From: Azospirillum sp. 412522
GTDB taxonomy: Bacteria > Pseudomonadota > Alphaproteobacteria > Azospirillales > Azospirillaceae
Assembly: GCF_019805165.1 (NCBI RefSeq)
Contig: NZ_RWIJ01000102.1
Location: 1 to 64,000, forward strand
DNA: 64,000 nt
Reading direction: 5' to 3'
Shown here: piece by piece, positions 8,076 to 16,742 of the stretch
Layout: every line of letters begins with the position of its first letter
How positions within the stretch are numbered: the first letter of the stretch is position 1
The notes under the pieces: model-generated
Told to the model about the DNA's origin: nothing
Seen by the model: only the letters and a program-made list of their open reading frames with translations
The model's database searches: none
Made by a program: the position numbers and the translations under genes

Positions 8076-9566
8076 ATGCAGCTGATTGCTCGAAACGGAT
8101 CGGAGTACATTAGAGCTTACTTAGAGACGGATGATTCCTGGAAGCGGGTGCAAGGGCTGAGCAAGTCCGGGAGGCTGCTCATGTGCTGCTGCGATCACCC
8201 CGCGAAGGCGACGCGGTCGCCTCGAGGCCTCAAGCATTTCGCGCACAAGCCCGGAAGCGCCTGCTCGGTCGGCTCCCAAGAGAGCGAGGCGCACCTCCGC
8301 CTCAAAATCGAGGCGTTGACCGTCGCCCACGAACTCGGCTTCGATGCCATTGCGGAGTATGATCGCGGCACAATACGACCGGATGTCGAGGTGGTTCAGC
8401 GGGGAACCAAAAAGAATGTGGCCATCGAGATCCAGCTGTCCAGGCAAACCGGCTACACCACCAATGAAAGAACCTCAGCTCGCGCGGCGCAAAACCTGGA
8501 CACAGTATGGTTCTTTGGCAACAAACGTGATTATTTTGATGCCCCCAAGGACCAACGGCATGTTTTTCCCGTCTGGCTTTCCAGTGGCGACATCGAATCC
8601 CAGATTGACGTTCTAAGAGAAAAACTTTCTGCTTTTCTAAGGGGTGTGATCGTTTTTGATGATCTGTCCAACTTGACAAACGTCCCCTTTACCGTTGTTG
8701 GGTATGACTTTCCCTGCGGTGGGTGTGGCCGGGATTGGTACAGAACGTCCTACGCGGGGCTCTATCCGAACCGCATCCGGGGCGATCTTCATCCAGTAGC
8801 TGTTCCGCTGGCTTCTCTTGGTGACCCAGCAGAAGCCCTCAAGGCGCTCGCTGAGCGCACCGGCAAAGCAACCGGCCGCGTTGCGCCCGGTGGCATGGGG
8901 TTACTGTGCCCCCATTGCGGCACCGCCCCAGAAGCGGAGTTCATCACGCCGGAGGTGGCACTGAGGGCTCCGGCTCGGAATATCTCGGGCCACCGCGACA
9001 TGCGTCGCTTTTCTGGGCTCAAGCCTGGATGGTGGTGGCGGCGGAAGCCGGTGGCTGACGAGCATTGGTCGGACGCTGAGTGGGCCGGGGTCGTTGAACA
9101 GGGTGTCAACGCGATCAAAACCGAACGGCAGAGGATCGCGAGGGAGAAGCGTTTGGCCGAGGAGCGACGGCGCATGGAGGCTGAAAGAGCCGAGGCGATC
9201 AGATCCGCCACGGCCGCTGAGCTGTCTCTTCTGACGGAGATGTTGGACCCGCATTTGGGAGCGCCAAGTACCCGAGCTTGGCTGGATCGTGCCAACGACG
9301 TTCTTGGCGGAAAAACTCCCAGAGTGGTGGTCCAGCAACATATACGGGCGTGCCATAGCCTGCCGCCTGTTGCACACAGTGCCGCCACAGCGCTTGCCAT
9401 TCGCATGCTTGATGGCAGCGAGCGGCTCACCGAAGAGCAGTGTGGGTTGCCGAAAAAGAACTTGAAGCAGTTGAGGAAGTCCCGCCGCCAGACAACAGCA
9501 TCACCGGCGTCCTCCAGCAGCTTGAAACGAGCCTGGGAAGGATTTTGCCGACTGATGTTCGGATAG
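8076..9566 (+). CDS. CoiA-like nuclease family protein
   Basis: A 496-residue protein of the competence CoiA-like family. The N-terminal half has the typical run FAHKPG, ESEAHLRLKIEAL, the acidic TIRPDVEVV and VAIEIQLSRQT. These match the H-x-H/K-helix, RPD and E-x-Q elements of the restriction-like nuclease fold, with Gln in place of the usual Lys. A second region carries zinc-ribbon pairs (CGGCGRDW about 222 and CPHCG about 287), then a long charged coiled coil (about 355-410, EKRLAEERRRMEAERAEA). CoiA promotes recombination of incoming DNA in Gram-positives; in Gram-negative accessory DNA the role is unknown. The ATG at 8076 is preceded by GGTGGA; an in-frame start at 7998 is possible. Confidence 0.7.
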   Translation: MQLIARNGSEYIRAYLETDDSWKRVQGLSKSGRLLMCCCDHPAKATRSPRGLKHFAHKPGSACSVGSQESEAHLRLKIEALTVAHELGFDAIAEYDRGTIRPDVEVVQRGTKKNVAIEIQLSRQTGYTTNERTSARAAQNLDTVWFFGNKRDYFDAPKDQRHVFPVWLSSGDIESQIDVLREKLSAFLRGVIVFDDLSNLTNVPFTVVGYDFPCGGCGRDWYRTSYAGLYPNRIRGDLHPVAVPLASLGDPAEALKALAERTGKATGRVAPGGMGLLCPHCGTAPEAEFITPEVALRAPARNISGHRDMRRFSGLKPGWWWRRKPVADEHWSDAEWAGVVEQGVNAIKTERQRIAREKRLAEERRRMEAERAEAIRSATAAELSLLTEMLDPHLGAPSTRAWLDRANDVLGGKTPRVVVQQHIRACHSLPPVAHSAATALAIRMLDGSERLTEEQCGLPKKNLKQLRKSRRQTTASPASSSSLKRAWEGFCRLMFG

Positions 9567-10042
9567 TTGGCGGCGGTGATTACAGGCGAAAGAAACCGTG
9601 AGCGGTTGCCTTTCGCCAATGGACAGGATGATGCTCATGAGCCATGTGGCGGGGTGCCAATCCTGTCGTGATCTCGTGGCCCCGAAAGGTCAGGACCAGT
9701 TCGTGCAGACAACCAAGAAGGCCCTCCACAGGCGGTTCAGGGGCAAAGGGAGCGCAGTCCTTGCGACTCGGAATTGGCCGCCTAGTGGCGGGAACCGGTC
9801 GGCCGATGCTGTAGCACCATGACGCTTCGATAGCGCTCGAAATCAGGTTCATCGGGGATAAGCGCGAAGCGAGGGCAGCGATCATCCTGCTGGAGGAGCG
9901 CTTGGGCAAATGCGCGGCGAGGTTCGACACCGTGTGGCCATGCCGCCAGGGCGACGCGAGACGGATCTATGGCGTGCTCGCGTCCGCGGCGCTGCTACGC
10001 GCCGACCAGGCGCCCGACGCATGACATGCCAAGGCCACATCT
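9567..10042. other. No confident gene
   Basis: A 476-bp gap. One plus-strand piece at about 9810-10023 reads as protein (REARAAIILLEERLGKCAAR, VLASAALLRADQAP) but has no start codon, so it may be a remnant. I recognise nothing else in it. Confidence 0.4.
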
Positions 10043-10366
10043 ATGTACGGCACGCACCGCAGCGGTGTTATCGTGCTGCCCAAGGGCGTCGCCCTATGGT
10101 CCGCCGCAGCCAACACCAACGTACCACCATCGTACAACATCTGCTGGATCGTCCAGAACGAGGGCGACGAGGCGCGGGCGGCCAGTCAGATGGATTGGCA
10201 GCAAGACAACTGCGGAGTCGGGCGCTGGACCAGAACGGCGTACCGCGGCGACCACAGCATGGTGTGCCAGATCCACCGGGGCGGCGTCGTGCTGACCGAG
10301 ACGGTGCACCGGGTGCGCATTCGCGACGAGGCTTGGCGTGACTTCTTCCGGCGCCGGTGGGTGTAG
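10043..10366 (+). CDS. Hypothetical protein, 107 residues
   Basis: An intact small frame with coding-like composition and several Trp and Cys residues, but no recognised domain, signal peptide or membrane segment. It lies alone, pointing towards the end of the Lamassu operon on the other strand. Confidence 0.45.
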   Translation: MYGTHRSGVIVLPKGVALWSAAANTNVPPSYNICWIVQNEGDEARAASQMDWQQDNCGVGRWTRTAYRGDHSMVCQIHRGGVVLTETVHRVRIRDEAWRDFFRRRWV

Positions 10367-10573
10367 CGCGTGCTGGCCTGCGCCAGCTCGCGGCCTGGGA
10401 ATGATCGCATCCGATCAGGATGCGGGTGCAGGGGACTTAAGATGGTCGACGAAAGGAATGTCGATCCTATTCAAAGGCTTAGCCGCCGAAATCCGGGAGA
10501 ATCATTGACTCTAAAGAGGACGCCTGCGGACATGGCCACCGTCAGCCGCGCCGACCTCGAACTCCCCGCGGCG

Positions 10574-12523
10574 TCAGGGACCTTCGTAGTAGCCGATCAA
10601 TGGTGGGTTCTCCGGGTCACCCCGGCGCATCATCCTGTCCAGCGACGGCGCGACATCGGCTGGCGGTGGCGCGAAGGTCTGGTCCACGATGATGACCTGC
10701 CAGTCGGCCAGCACGCTGCCGAGCAGGGAGTACAGGTGCGCGTAAAAATTCCTGAAGATGTCCGGATTCACGTCCGGAGTGATGTTTTTCATCGGAGAGT
10801 CGATGATGAGCACCCGTGGAACCGGCAGGCGCTGCTCCGCGGCTGTCTTGTGGAGCGCCAGCGCGAAGGCGATCTTCATCAGGATTTTCTTGCCGCCGCT
10901 GCCTACGGTGAAGAAGGAGAAGGCCCGGTTTTCGTCGCCCTTCGGCCAGACCGCGGGGATCAGGTTGCGGCGTCCAAGCACAACCTGGTCGTTGGCCGAG
11001 AACGCCGGGAATTTGATCTCACCGAGCACGTCCGCGTAGTTCGCCTCAAGCCTCATCAGATTCTGTTCGGCGCCGACGAGCCTGGCTTCCTCCTCCTCGA
11101 GCTTCCGCTGCACCGCCTCGATGTCGACCGACAGCAGGTCAGCTTGGCCATTGAGTCGAGCGATCTCAGCGGGTAGAGCCCGAATACGCTCCAGGAACGA
11201 TGAGCGTTCGCGAATGACGGCAAGCCGCTGCTCGCCAACACGGCTTCGGGCCAGGAAGTCCGATTCATACCCTTGAAGTGATTCCGATACCCGAACGTCC
11301 ACCTCCCGCCGCGCTTGCCGTGCCTCCGCCAGCTTGGCTTGCAGCGGCCCGAGGGACTTACGGTGCCGCAACGACGAGTCTTGGAGGTCGGCAATGCGCG
11401 CATCCAGGTCCTGGCGCACGACATCCGCCGTGAGCGCCTCCCCGCGCGGCTGCTGGCCGGACGGTGTGTGGCACAAGTAGCAGGCGTCGTCCATGCGTTC
11501 GGCTATTGCCGGGAGTCCGGACCCGCAGCGTGGGCAGCACTCAAACTCCACACCGTCGAGGATGCGGTGGGAAATGTCCACCCGCGCCGCTTTCATCTTG
11601 AGCTGCATGAGCTCGGCCGCCAACGCCTCCTGTTCGCCGATGCGGGCGCTGACCTCGTCGACAGCGTCCTCAAGGGCCGCCACCTGGGCGGCCAGCTCCT
11701 TCAACCTCCTGCGGTTGTCATCGGAGATCCGCGTGTCCGGCCGATACCCGGCGCGCAGCGCAGCAAGCTCCTCTTCAATCCGCCTTGCTTCGGCGTTCAG
11801 CTCCTCCAGCTCCGCAGCAATGCGCTCCTCAGAGTCGAACCCGAAGGGGACCAGGAACGCGCGGACCTTCGTGATGGAGTCGCGTTGGGCGCGCTGCTCC
11901 TGCTTCAGGCGCTGAAGCTCGATCTGGAGTTCGTTCAGCCGCTCGCTCAGGTGGCCGACGAAGAACCGCAGGGTGTCTTGGCTCTTCTCCTTCCGGATCG
12001 GCACGTCGAGCAGGAAGAAGTCCGAGTCGAGGTTGTCTTGGTCGAGATAGACGAACTTGAAGATGTCGCGGATGCTGAGGCGCACCAGCGGCGAGTCGCT
12101 GTCGTAGGTGCGCCGCCGGACTTTCACGACCGGGATCCCCAGGAGCCGGAGGATCAGGTCGCTGAAACTGAAGACGTCCTCACCGAAGATCGGCTCCGCC
12201 CGCGGTCTCATGGGCGCCGACACCATGTAGGTCTCGCCCGTGGCGGTCTGCCAGGTGACCTGCGCCGAACCGGCGTCCTGGGCGACCCGCTCGATGACCA
12301 CGGTGTTCGTGCCCATCCGCGTCTGCAACGCGACGGAGACAAGCTCCTGCTTGAGCGCCGGGGTGCCCGGGAACCGGCCGCCGAGGCAGAAGTCGATGAG
12401 GGCCGGGATGCTGGACTTACCGGCCGACATTTCGCCATGGAAGAACGAGACCCGTTCGGCGAAGCGCACCGTCTCGACGCTCGCACGGCAACGCAGCTGG
12501 AGGTACTCGAAACGCAGCTTCAT
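10574..12523 (-). CDS. lmuB: LmuB-like SMC/Rad50-type ATPase of a Lamassu defence system
   Basis: A 649-residue SMC-family ATPase. The N-terminal Walker A is GEMSAGKSS (about residue 28), followed by the ATPase N-lobe. Two coiled-coil arms enclose a zinc-hook-like pair CPRCGSGL and CYLCHTP near 345-370. The C-terminal lobe has a signature-like region (FFTVGSGGKKILMKIAFALA) and Walker B VLIIDSPMKN. In Lamassu the SMC subunit senses foreign or replicating DNA ends and releases the nuclease subunit. The start is ATG at 12523, overlapping the upstream stop (ATGA); a longer open frame upstream lies over that gene and is spurious. It is third in a tightly overlapped three-gene operon. Confidence 0.85.
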   Translation of the reverse strand: MKLRFEYLQLRCRASVETVRFAERVSFFHGEMSAGKSSIPALIDFCLGGRFPGTPALKQELVSVALQTRMGTNTVVIERVAQDAGSAQVTWQTATGETYMVSAPMRPRAEPIFGEDVFSFSDLILRLLGIPVVKVRRRTYDSDSPLVRLSIRDIFKFVYLDQDNLDSDFFLLDVPIRKEKSQDTLRFFVGHLSERLNELQIELQRLKQEQRAQRDSITKVRAFLVPFGFDSEERIAAELEELNAEARRIEEELAALRAGYRPDTRISDDNRRRLKELAAQVAALEDAVDEVSARIGEQEALAAELMQLKMKAARVDISHRILDGVEFECCPRCGSGLPAIAERMDDACYLCHTPSGQQPRGEALTADVVRQDLDARIADLQDSSLRHRKSLGPLQAKLAEARQARREVDVRVSESLQGYESDFLARSRVGEQRLAVIRERSSFLERIRALPAEIARLNGQADLLSVDIEAVQRKLEEEEARLVGAEQNLMRLEANYADVLGEIKFPAFSANDQVVLGRRNLIPAVWPKGDENRAFSFFTVGSGGKKILMKIAFALALHKTAAEQRLPVPRVLIIDSPMKNITPDVNPDIFRNFYAHLYSLLGSVLADWQVIIVDQTFAPPPADVAPSLDRMMRRGDPENPPLIGYYEGP

Positions 12524-13071
12524 GGCGTGATGGCCTCGTCGTAGGCGAGCGTCGCGATCTCGGGGAAGGTGGCGTAGATGAACTTCATGATGTCCGCCGC
12601 CCCGATGTCGATCCTCTGGCGGAGCATGCGAGCACGGGCCGCCAACGGTTTGGTGGCGTCTTCTTCCGCCAACGCGGCCGCAATCTCCATCCCGCGCGCC
12701 GTCAAGGACAGCCGGACGGTGCGGCCGTCGGTGTCGACCCGTGCCAAGCCCTTGGCGGACAGGATGTTGATGAAGCGTCGGTAGCGATGGTCCCACGGCC
12801 CAAAGCGGTACCGGACCATCGTCGCTTCGACAGTGCGGCGTTCGTAGGCCTCCAACGGCACGCGCTCGGGCGTGACCCCGCGGGCGACCATCGCGCGCTC
12901 GAAGTACGACGGGTACCTGAGCAGGAAATCCAGCTTGGCGAGTTTGGTGATGCCGTGGATCGCCGCGTCATCCGGCCTGCTGAACGCCAGCAGGAGGACG
13001 AGCATGCGGGCCAGGTGAACCGGCTCGTCGCGGTCGAGGCTGGTCACGATGTCGGCGAGCATGAGCCTCAT
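12520..13071 (-). CDS. lmuC: LmuC-like accessory subunit of Lamassu
   Basis: A 183-residue, mostly helical protein (LARMLVLLLAFSRPDDAA, then LAKLDFLLRYPSYFERAM) with a winged-helix-like middle (RFINILSAKGLARVDTDG). Size, position between nuclease and SMC genes, and overlaps on both sides (ATGA at 13068-13071 and 12520-12523) match LmuC of Lamassu systems, a small subunit that binds the SMC protein. Identity rests on gene order and size as much as on sequence. Confidence 0.75.
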   Translation of the reverse strand: MRLMLADIVTSLDRDEPVHLARMLVLLLAFSRPDDAAIHGITKLAKLDFLLRYPSYFERAMVARGVTPERVPLEAYERRTVEATMVRYRFGPWDHRYRRFINILSAKGLARVDTDGRTVRLSLTARGMEIAAALAEEDATKPLAARARMLRQRIDIGAADIMKFIYATFPEIATLAYDEAITP

Positions 13072-14324
13072 CGGACAGCCTTCAGATCGAACCGGTCACT
13101 CCACCAGACCGTACACTCCTCGGTCAGAATCCCGGCCGTACCAAGCAGGTGCTCCCGTGCGCAATCGAACATCGGCAAGGTACTCGTACGCAGCCGATCT
13201 TCCAGCATCTGCCGAAGGGCTGTGTACATCGCGCTCGCATACTTCTGGCCCGGCTGCTCAACGGACAGCTGAGCCTCGACGCAATCGTCCCTAACCAAGG
13301 TTTTCAGATGCTGCAAACGCCGGTTGGCCTCGTCGAGACCGTAACGGTAAACCCATTTGACATACAGTGTCTCCATGGACTTCTTGAAGTCCTTCAACGA
13401 GTCGACACGCGCCATCTGGAGGCCACCGTGCTCGAGCTTCTCGACCATGACGTCGAACCCTGGCGGAAGTGCGTCTGCCGAGACGCCTCCTGACGAGACC
13501 AGAAGGTTGTCCGCCCCTTCGACCAGGGACTGCCGGATGACCTCTTCCACCCGGTCCGCGGTGATCGTCTTGCCCGCCAGCAGCAGGGCATCCCGCTGAG
13601 CATCGAAATCCATCACCAAACTGTACAGGTCAGCGACGCTGCCGCCGAGAACGCAGCTGGAGGCCTGTTGGCAAAGGTAGATGAGGTTGTCGGCAACCCT
13701 GGTGAGGGTGTGGAACGTCTGCGTTCGCCGGTAGTCCCGAACATCGCCGACGTTTTCGCGCAGATCCTTGTACGGCCGCTCCAGGTCCGTTTGCTGACCG
13801 AGAAGAAGCAGCTTGAGCACGGCGGCAACGACGTGTGCCTCGTCACAGCCGTGCTCACCGCACAGGCCGGACACAAACTTCTTGAGCAGGTGCGCCTTGG
13901 TCAAGCCATCGAGGTTGCCACGCTCGCAGATCTGGGCGCGAATGTAGGAAAGGTTGTTCCCGTTCTCCTTCTCACCCCAAAACCCGTGGTTGGTGATGAA
14001 ATGGAAGTTGTCAAACCGAGCCGGATAGGCTTTTTCAAGTTTGGCAAACCGGCCAATGCTGTTCTTGACAGCATCATCATTGGCCTTGAAGGGTTCCAAG
14101 TCGAAGCGGCGTGTCTTGACCTGGAGAGCATCATAGGTCCCCCCCGGCTTCCGGAGCAGGATGTCTTCGTGATTCTCGCAATAGACGGCTTCCAGCTGGC
14201 CGGACAGCAGCCGCAGACACTGAAGAGCTGCGAAACAATGCTGGTACGAGAACCGCGCTTGGGTGTCAGCGCCGGGATCCGTCTTGTCGAGCACCGCGCC
14301 TGGGTCCGGCGACGCCGTCGTCAC
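13068..14324 (-). CDS. lmuA: LmuA effector with Cap4-like (DUF4297) nuclease domain
   Basis: A 418-residue effector. The first 150 residues match the DUF4297/Cap4 dsDNA endonuclease: GADTQARFSYQHCFAALQCL, the acidic VYCENHEDILL, then YDALQVKTRRFDLEPF, which supplies the E-D...Q-x-K catalytic elements of this PD-(D/E)XK branch. The rest is helical and family specific. In Lamassu-Cap4 systems this subunit is held inactive by the SMC complex and degrades DNA on infection, causing abortive infection. The start is GTG at 14324 with GAGGAG seven bases upstream. It is the first gene of the lmuA-lmuC-lmuB operon. Confidence 0.85.
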   Translation of the reverse strand: MTTASPDPGAVLDKTDPGADTQARFSYQHCFAALQCLRLLSGQLEAVYCENHEDILLRKPGGTYDALQVKTRRFDLEPFKANDDAVKNSIGRFAKLEKAYPARFDNFHFITNHGFWGEKENGNNLSYIRAQICERGNLDGLTKAHLLKKFVSGLCGEHGCDEAHVVAAVLKLLLLGQQTDLERPYKDLRENVGDVRDYRRTQTFHTLTRVADNLIYLCQQASSCVLGGSVADLYSLVMDFDAQRDALLLAGKTITADRVEEVIRQSLVEGADNLLVSSGGVSADALPPGFDVMVEKLEHGGLQMARVDSLKDFKKSMETLYVKWVYRYGLDEANRRLQHLKTLVRDDCVEAQLSVEQPGQKYASAMYTALRQMLEDRLRTSTLPMFDCAREHLLGTAGILTEECTVWWSDRFDLKAVR

Positions 14325-14411
14325 GCACTACTCCTCACCATTGCGCTCGATGGTTTGTTCGGCCTTTAAGGATCATCCTCGACCAATGGGTATGCAGCAG
14401 GCAATCTGAGT

Positions 14412-14805
14412 TCACAAGAACTTCTTTTTCAGGTGGTAGGTGGTGACGCCGATGTGACCGGCTTCTCGAATCCGCTGCGCCAGTTCTGCGTTGTTCGCAC
14501 GGACTTGCAGAGACGCGAACGGCAGCGACTTCTCGCTGCCAACTCGGAAGAACACCCCCTCCTGAACCAAGCCGACGGGCAAGGCCTGCACCGGTAACGG
14601 AAGCTCTCCGACCTCGTGGAGGAAGAGCGCGCCGTCAGCCGCACGCCAGGCGTAGCCGCGGCGCAGCGCGTTGGCTCCGATGAATGCCCCCCTTCGCGTG
14701 CACGAACACCTCGCTGCCGATCAGGTCTGCCGGGGTGGCGGCACAGTTCACCGCCATGAAGGGCGCCTCGACGCGCTGCGAAATCCGTTGGACGAAGCTG
14801 GTCAC
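14412..14805 (-). pseudogene. Fragment of a sigma-54 activator AAA+ domain
   Basis: The sequence reads FMAVNCAATPADLIGSEVFV then HAKG. After a one-base shift in a G run near 14690 it continues GAFIGANALRRGYAW, ADGALFLHEVGELPLPVQAL and VRVGSEK-like text to the stop at 14412. These correspond to the NCAA, GAFTGA-loop and GTLFLDEIGELPL blocks of bacterial enhancer-binding proteins (RtcR or NtrC type). Walker A and everything before it, and the DNA-binding end, are missing. The GAFIGA loop is kept, but Asp of the Walker B is His. Confidence 0.6.
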
Positions 14806-15014
14806 CACCTCCTTACCTCATGGTGGGAGGATAGCTAACCGCCGGATCCTGCGCTCTACCATCAGCCAGTCATGCAAAACCGCCCCGGCATAGCCATGTA
14901 AACTATTCAGGAGAAGCTATGGAGTTTTCCACCCCGAAATCACGCACTGCATAGCGACAGTCCACGCTTCAGATGGCAGGTTTGTGCTGCCTGACGAAAG
15001 CATGGAGGCGGCGA

Positions 15015-15317
15015 ATGGGGGTGATGACGACCAGGCACTCCGAGAAGCGTGTGCGCCAACGCGGGGTAACGGACGACGTCCTCGACACCCTTGTTGGCTG
15101 GGCGGACATCGCCGTCCCGGTAGGCGGGGGTGACACCAGTCTTTGGCTGAGCCGGGAAGGAGCCGAGGAGCTTGCCGCCGAGGGGATCTCACGGCACCAC
15201 CTCGACCGCATGAAGGGCTTGGCCGCGGTGGTCACCGGGGACGGCGTGGTCAAGACGGTGCTGGTGGTGCGCAAGTCGGGCCGGGGAAAGCAGCGCTACC
15301 GCCGCGGGGCCAAATGA
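15015..15317 (+). CDS. DUF4258-like small protein
   Basis: A 100-residue protein opening with TTRHSEKRVRQRGVTDDVLD and ending in a basic tail (KSGRGKQRYRRGAK). The pattern of H, R..QRG, a central GGG/D turn and a final hydrophobic strand before the basic tail (TVLVVRKSGRG) is like DUF4258 proteins and like the protein at 3298-3681. The ATG at 15015 has GGAGG six bases upstream. Ten bases separate it from the next gene, so it heads a three-gene operon of unknown job. Confidence 0.6.
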   Translation: MGVMTTRHSEKRVRQRGVTDDVLDTLVGWADIAVPVGGGDTSLWLSREGAEELAAEGISRHHLDRMKGLAAVVTGDGVVKTVLVVRKSGRGKQRYRRGAK

Positions 15318-15327
15318 GGAAAGCCTG

Positions 15328-16722
15328 ATGAGCGACAAGCAGAAGCAAACCGTCAGCGAACTAATGCGCCAAGCGGAGATCGCCCGCGCCCGGGTCATCG
15401 AGCAGCGGATGGTCGAACACACCGGGAGGCTGACCGAGAAGGAGCGCGAGCGGCTTGCCATCAACCTCGGCAAGCTGCTGCAACGGGCGAAGGAGGCCGG
15501 AGTAGCGATGGGCAGTGTCGTGGCCAAATCCGGGGTGGCTCCGGGTACGGCCAAGCCCGAGAATGCCCTCGGCGCCTACCGGATTTACGAAGGCGGCAAA
15601 CGGATCGCCAAGCCTCGCCTACACGGCTCCGTACGGAACTACCACAAGCTGGCGATGGCGGTGGCCGAGCTCGCCGGGATACCGGAGCACGAGGCTATCC
15701 TTGCGTTGGCACAAGGGACGATCCTCTTCGAACAACGTGTGGGTCCCGACGCCGAACTCGGTCCCGCGGAGCAGGTCTGCACACTGCTGACCACCATGTT
15801 GAGGGAGGTCGCCACCCGGCACGACCTCGACGGCTACTTCCGGGAGGTCTACGCGCTGCGCGTTCTGCCGCAATGGGAGTGGGTTGGTGACGTTCCCCAG
15901 GTGAAGGGGTGGCAATCGGAATTGCACGGTTTCGATTTCCAGGAGACGGATGCTTGGCCGGGCGTTCTGTTGACGGCCGTGATCCGGTCGACCGCCCCGG
16001 CGCGCCTCCTGGTGGACGACAAGGAGATGACCGGTGAGGTGATGTACATCGAGAAGGCATACCTCAATCTCGGATGGGACAGCGCCGCGTCCACTGTTCG
16101 GCCGTACTTGGAATTCACCGCGAACACCGCACTGCGTCCCACCGGGCGGGAGGCATGGCGTTGGCTGGATGCGCCGTGGACGACGTGGGGATACCCGCCG
16201 CGCACCGGCATGGGCGCCATCCACTCACAGAAGGGCAAGGTGATCAAGTTCGAGATCCGTCCAGGCAGCAAGCTGAACCTGCCGAGCGGCCTCAACGAGC
16301 CAGATAACCGTGCGCTGGCCAACCAGGATCCCTACAACTGCTCACGTCTCGAGCGGTTGGAGCCCGCCGTGCTCGTCGAGAGCTTCGTCGACCGGCGTAC
16401 GCTTGCTGTGGATCGCCAATTCCTACCGATTGCGATCGACGCGAGCAGCCTGCTGTCGCCGCCGGGGTCCACGTTGGCAGTCATCGAGGGCGCTCTCCTG
16501 GCCCGGGAAAGCCTCGGCACCGCCCAACAGGACTTCGGCAATATGCCCGGGTTCATCGAGGAGCTCGACCGCAAGGCGACCATGTTGACCTCGACCTTTC
16601 GGGAATGGCGTCAGGATGCCAAGGCCAAGGCGCGGGAGGACCACCGTCGGCTGCTGGCCAAGGTGGAGGGCAGGTTGGCCGAGATGCGGATGAACGCGCC
16701 GCCGCCGGACGGGATCGTGTAA
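15328..16722 (+). CDS. Unrecognised 464-residue protein in a three-gene operon
   Basis: An intact soluble protein. Residues 1-60 form a charged helix (SELMRQAEIARARVIEQRMV). The middle is mixed alpha/beta with many Trp residues (VLPQWEWVGDVPQVKGW, WRWLDAPWTTWGYPP). The last 60 residues form a charged helix (EWRQDAKAKAREDHRRLLAK). There is no Walker, zinc or nuclease motif that I can identify. It is spaced 10 bases from the upstream DUF4258-like gene and 20 bases from the downstream gene, which has a perfect AGGAGG site. The conserved-looking tight order suggests the three proteins act together. Confidence 0.65.
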   Translation: MSDKQKQTVSELMRQAEIARARVIEQRMVEHTGRLTEKERERLAINLGKLLQRAKEAGVAMGSVVAKSGVAPGTAKPENALGAYRIYEGGKRIAKPRLHGSVRNYHKLAMAVAELAGIPEHEAILALAQGTILFEQRVGPDAELGPAEQVCTLLTTMLREVATRHDLDGYFREVYALRVLPQWEWVGDVPQVKGWQSELHGFDFQETDAWPGVLLTAVIRSTAPARLLVDDKEMTGEVMYIEKAYLNLGWDSAASTVRPYLEFTANTALRPTGREAWRWLDAPWTTWGYPPRTGMGAIHSQKGKVIKFEIRPGSKLNLPSGLNEPDNRALANQDPYNCSRLERLEPAVLVESFVDRRTLAVDRQFLPIAIDASSLLSPPGSTLAVIEGALLARESLGTAQQDFGNMPGFIEELDRKATMLTSTFREWRQDAKAKAREDHRRLLAKVEGRLAEMRMNAPPPDGIV

Positions 16723-16742
16723 GCGATGAACAGGAGGAAAGA

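Noticed and set aside
12524..12796. Upstream extension of the SMC gene
   Set aside because: It overlaps the LmuC-like gene and is Arg/His-rich. The ATG at 12523 gives the normal ATGA overlap and the conserved N-terminus.
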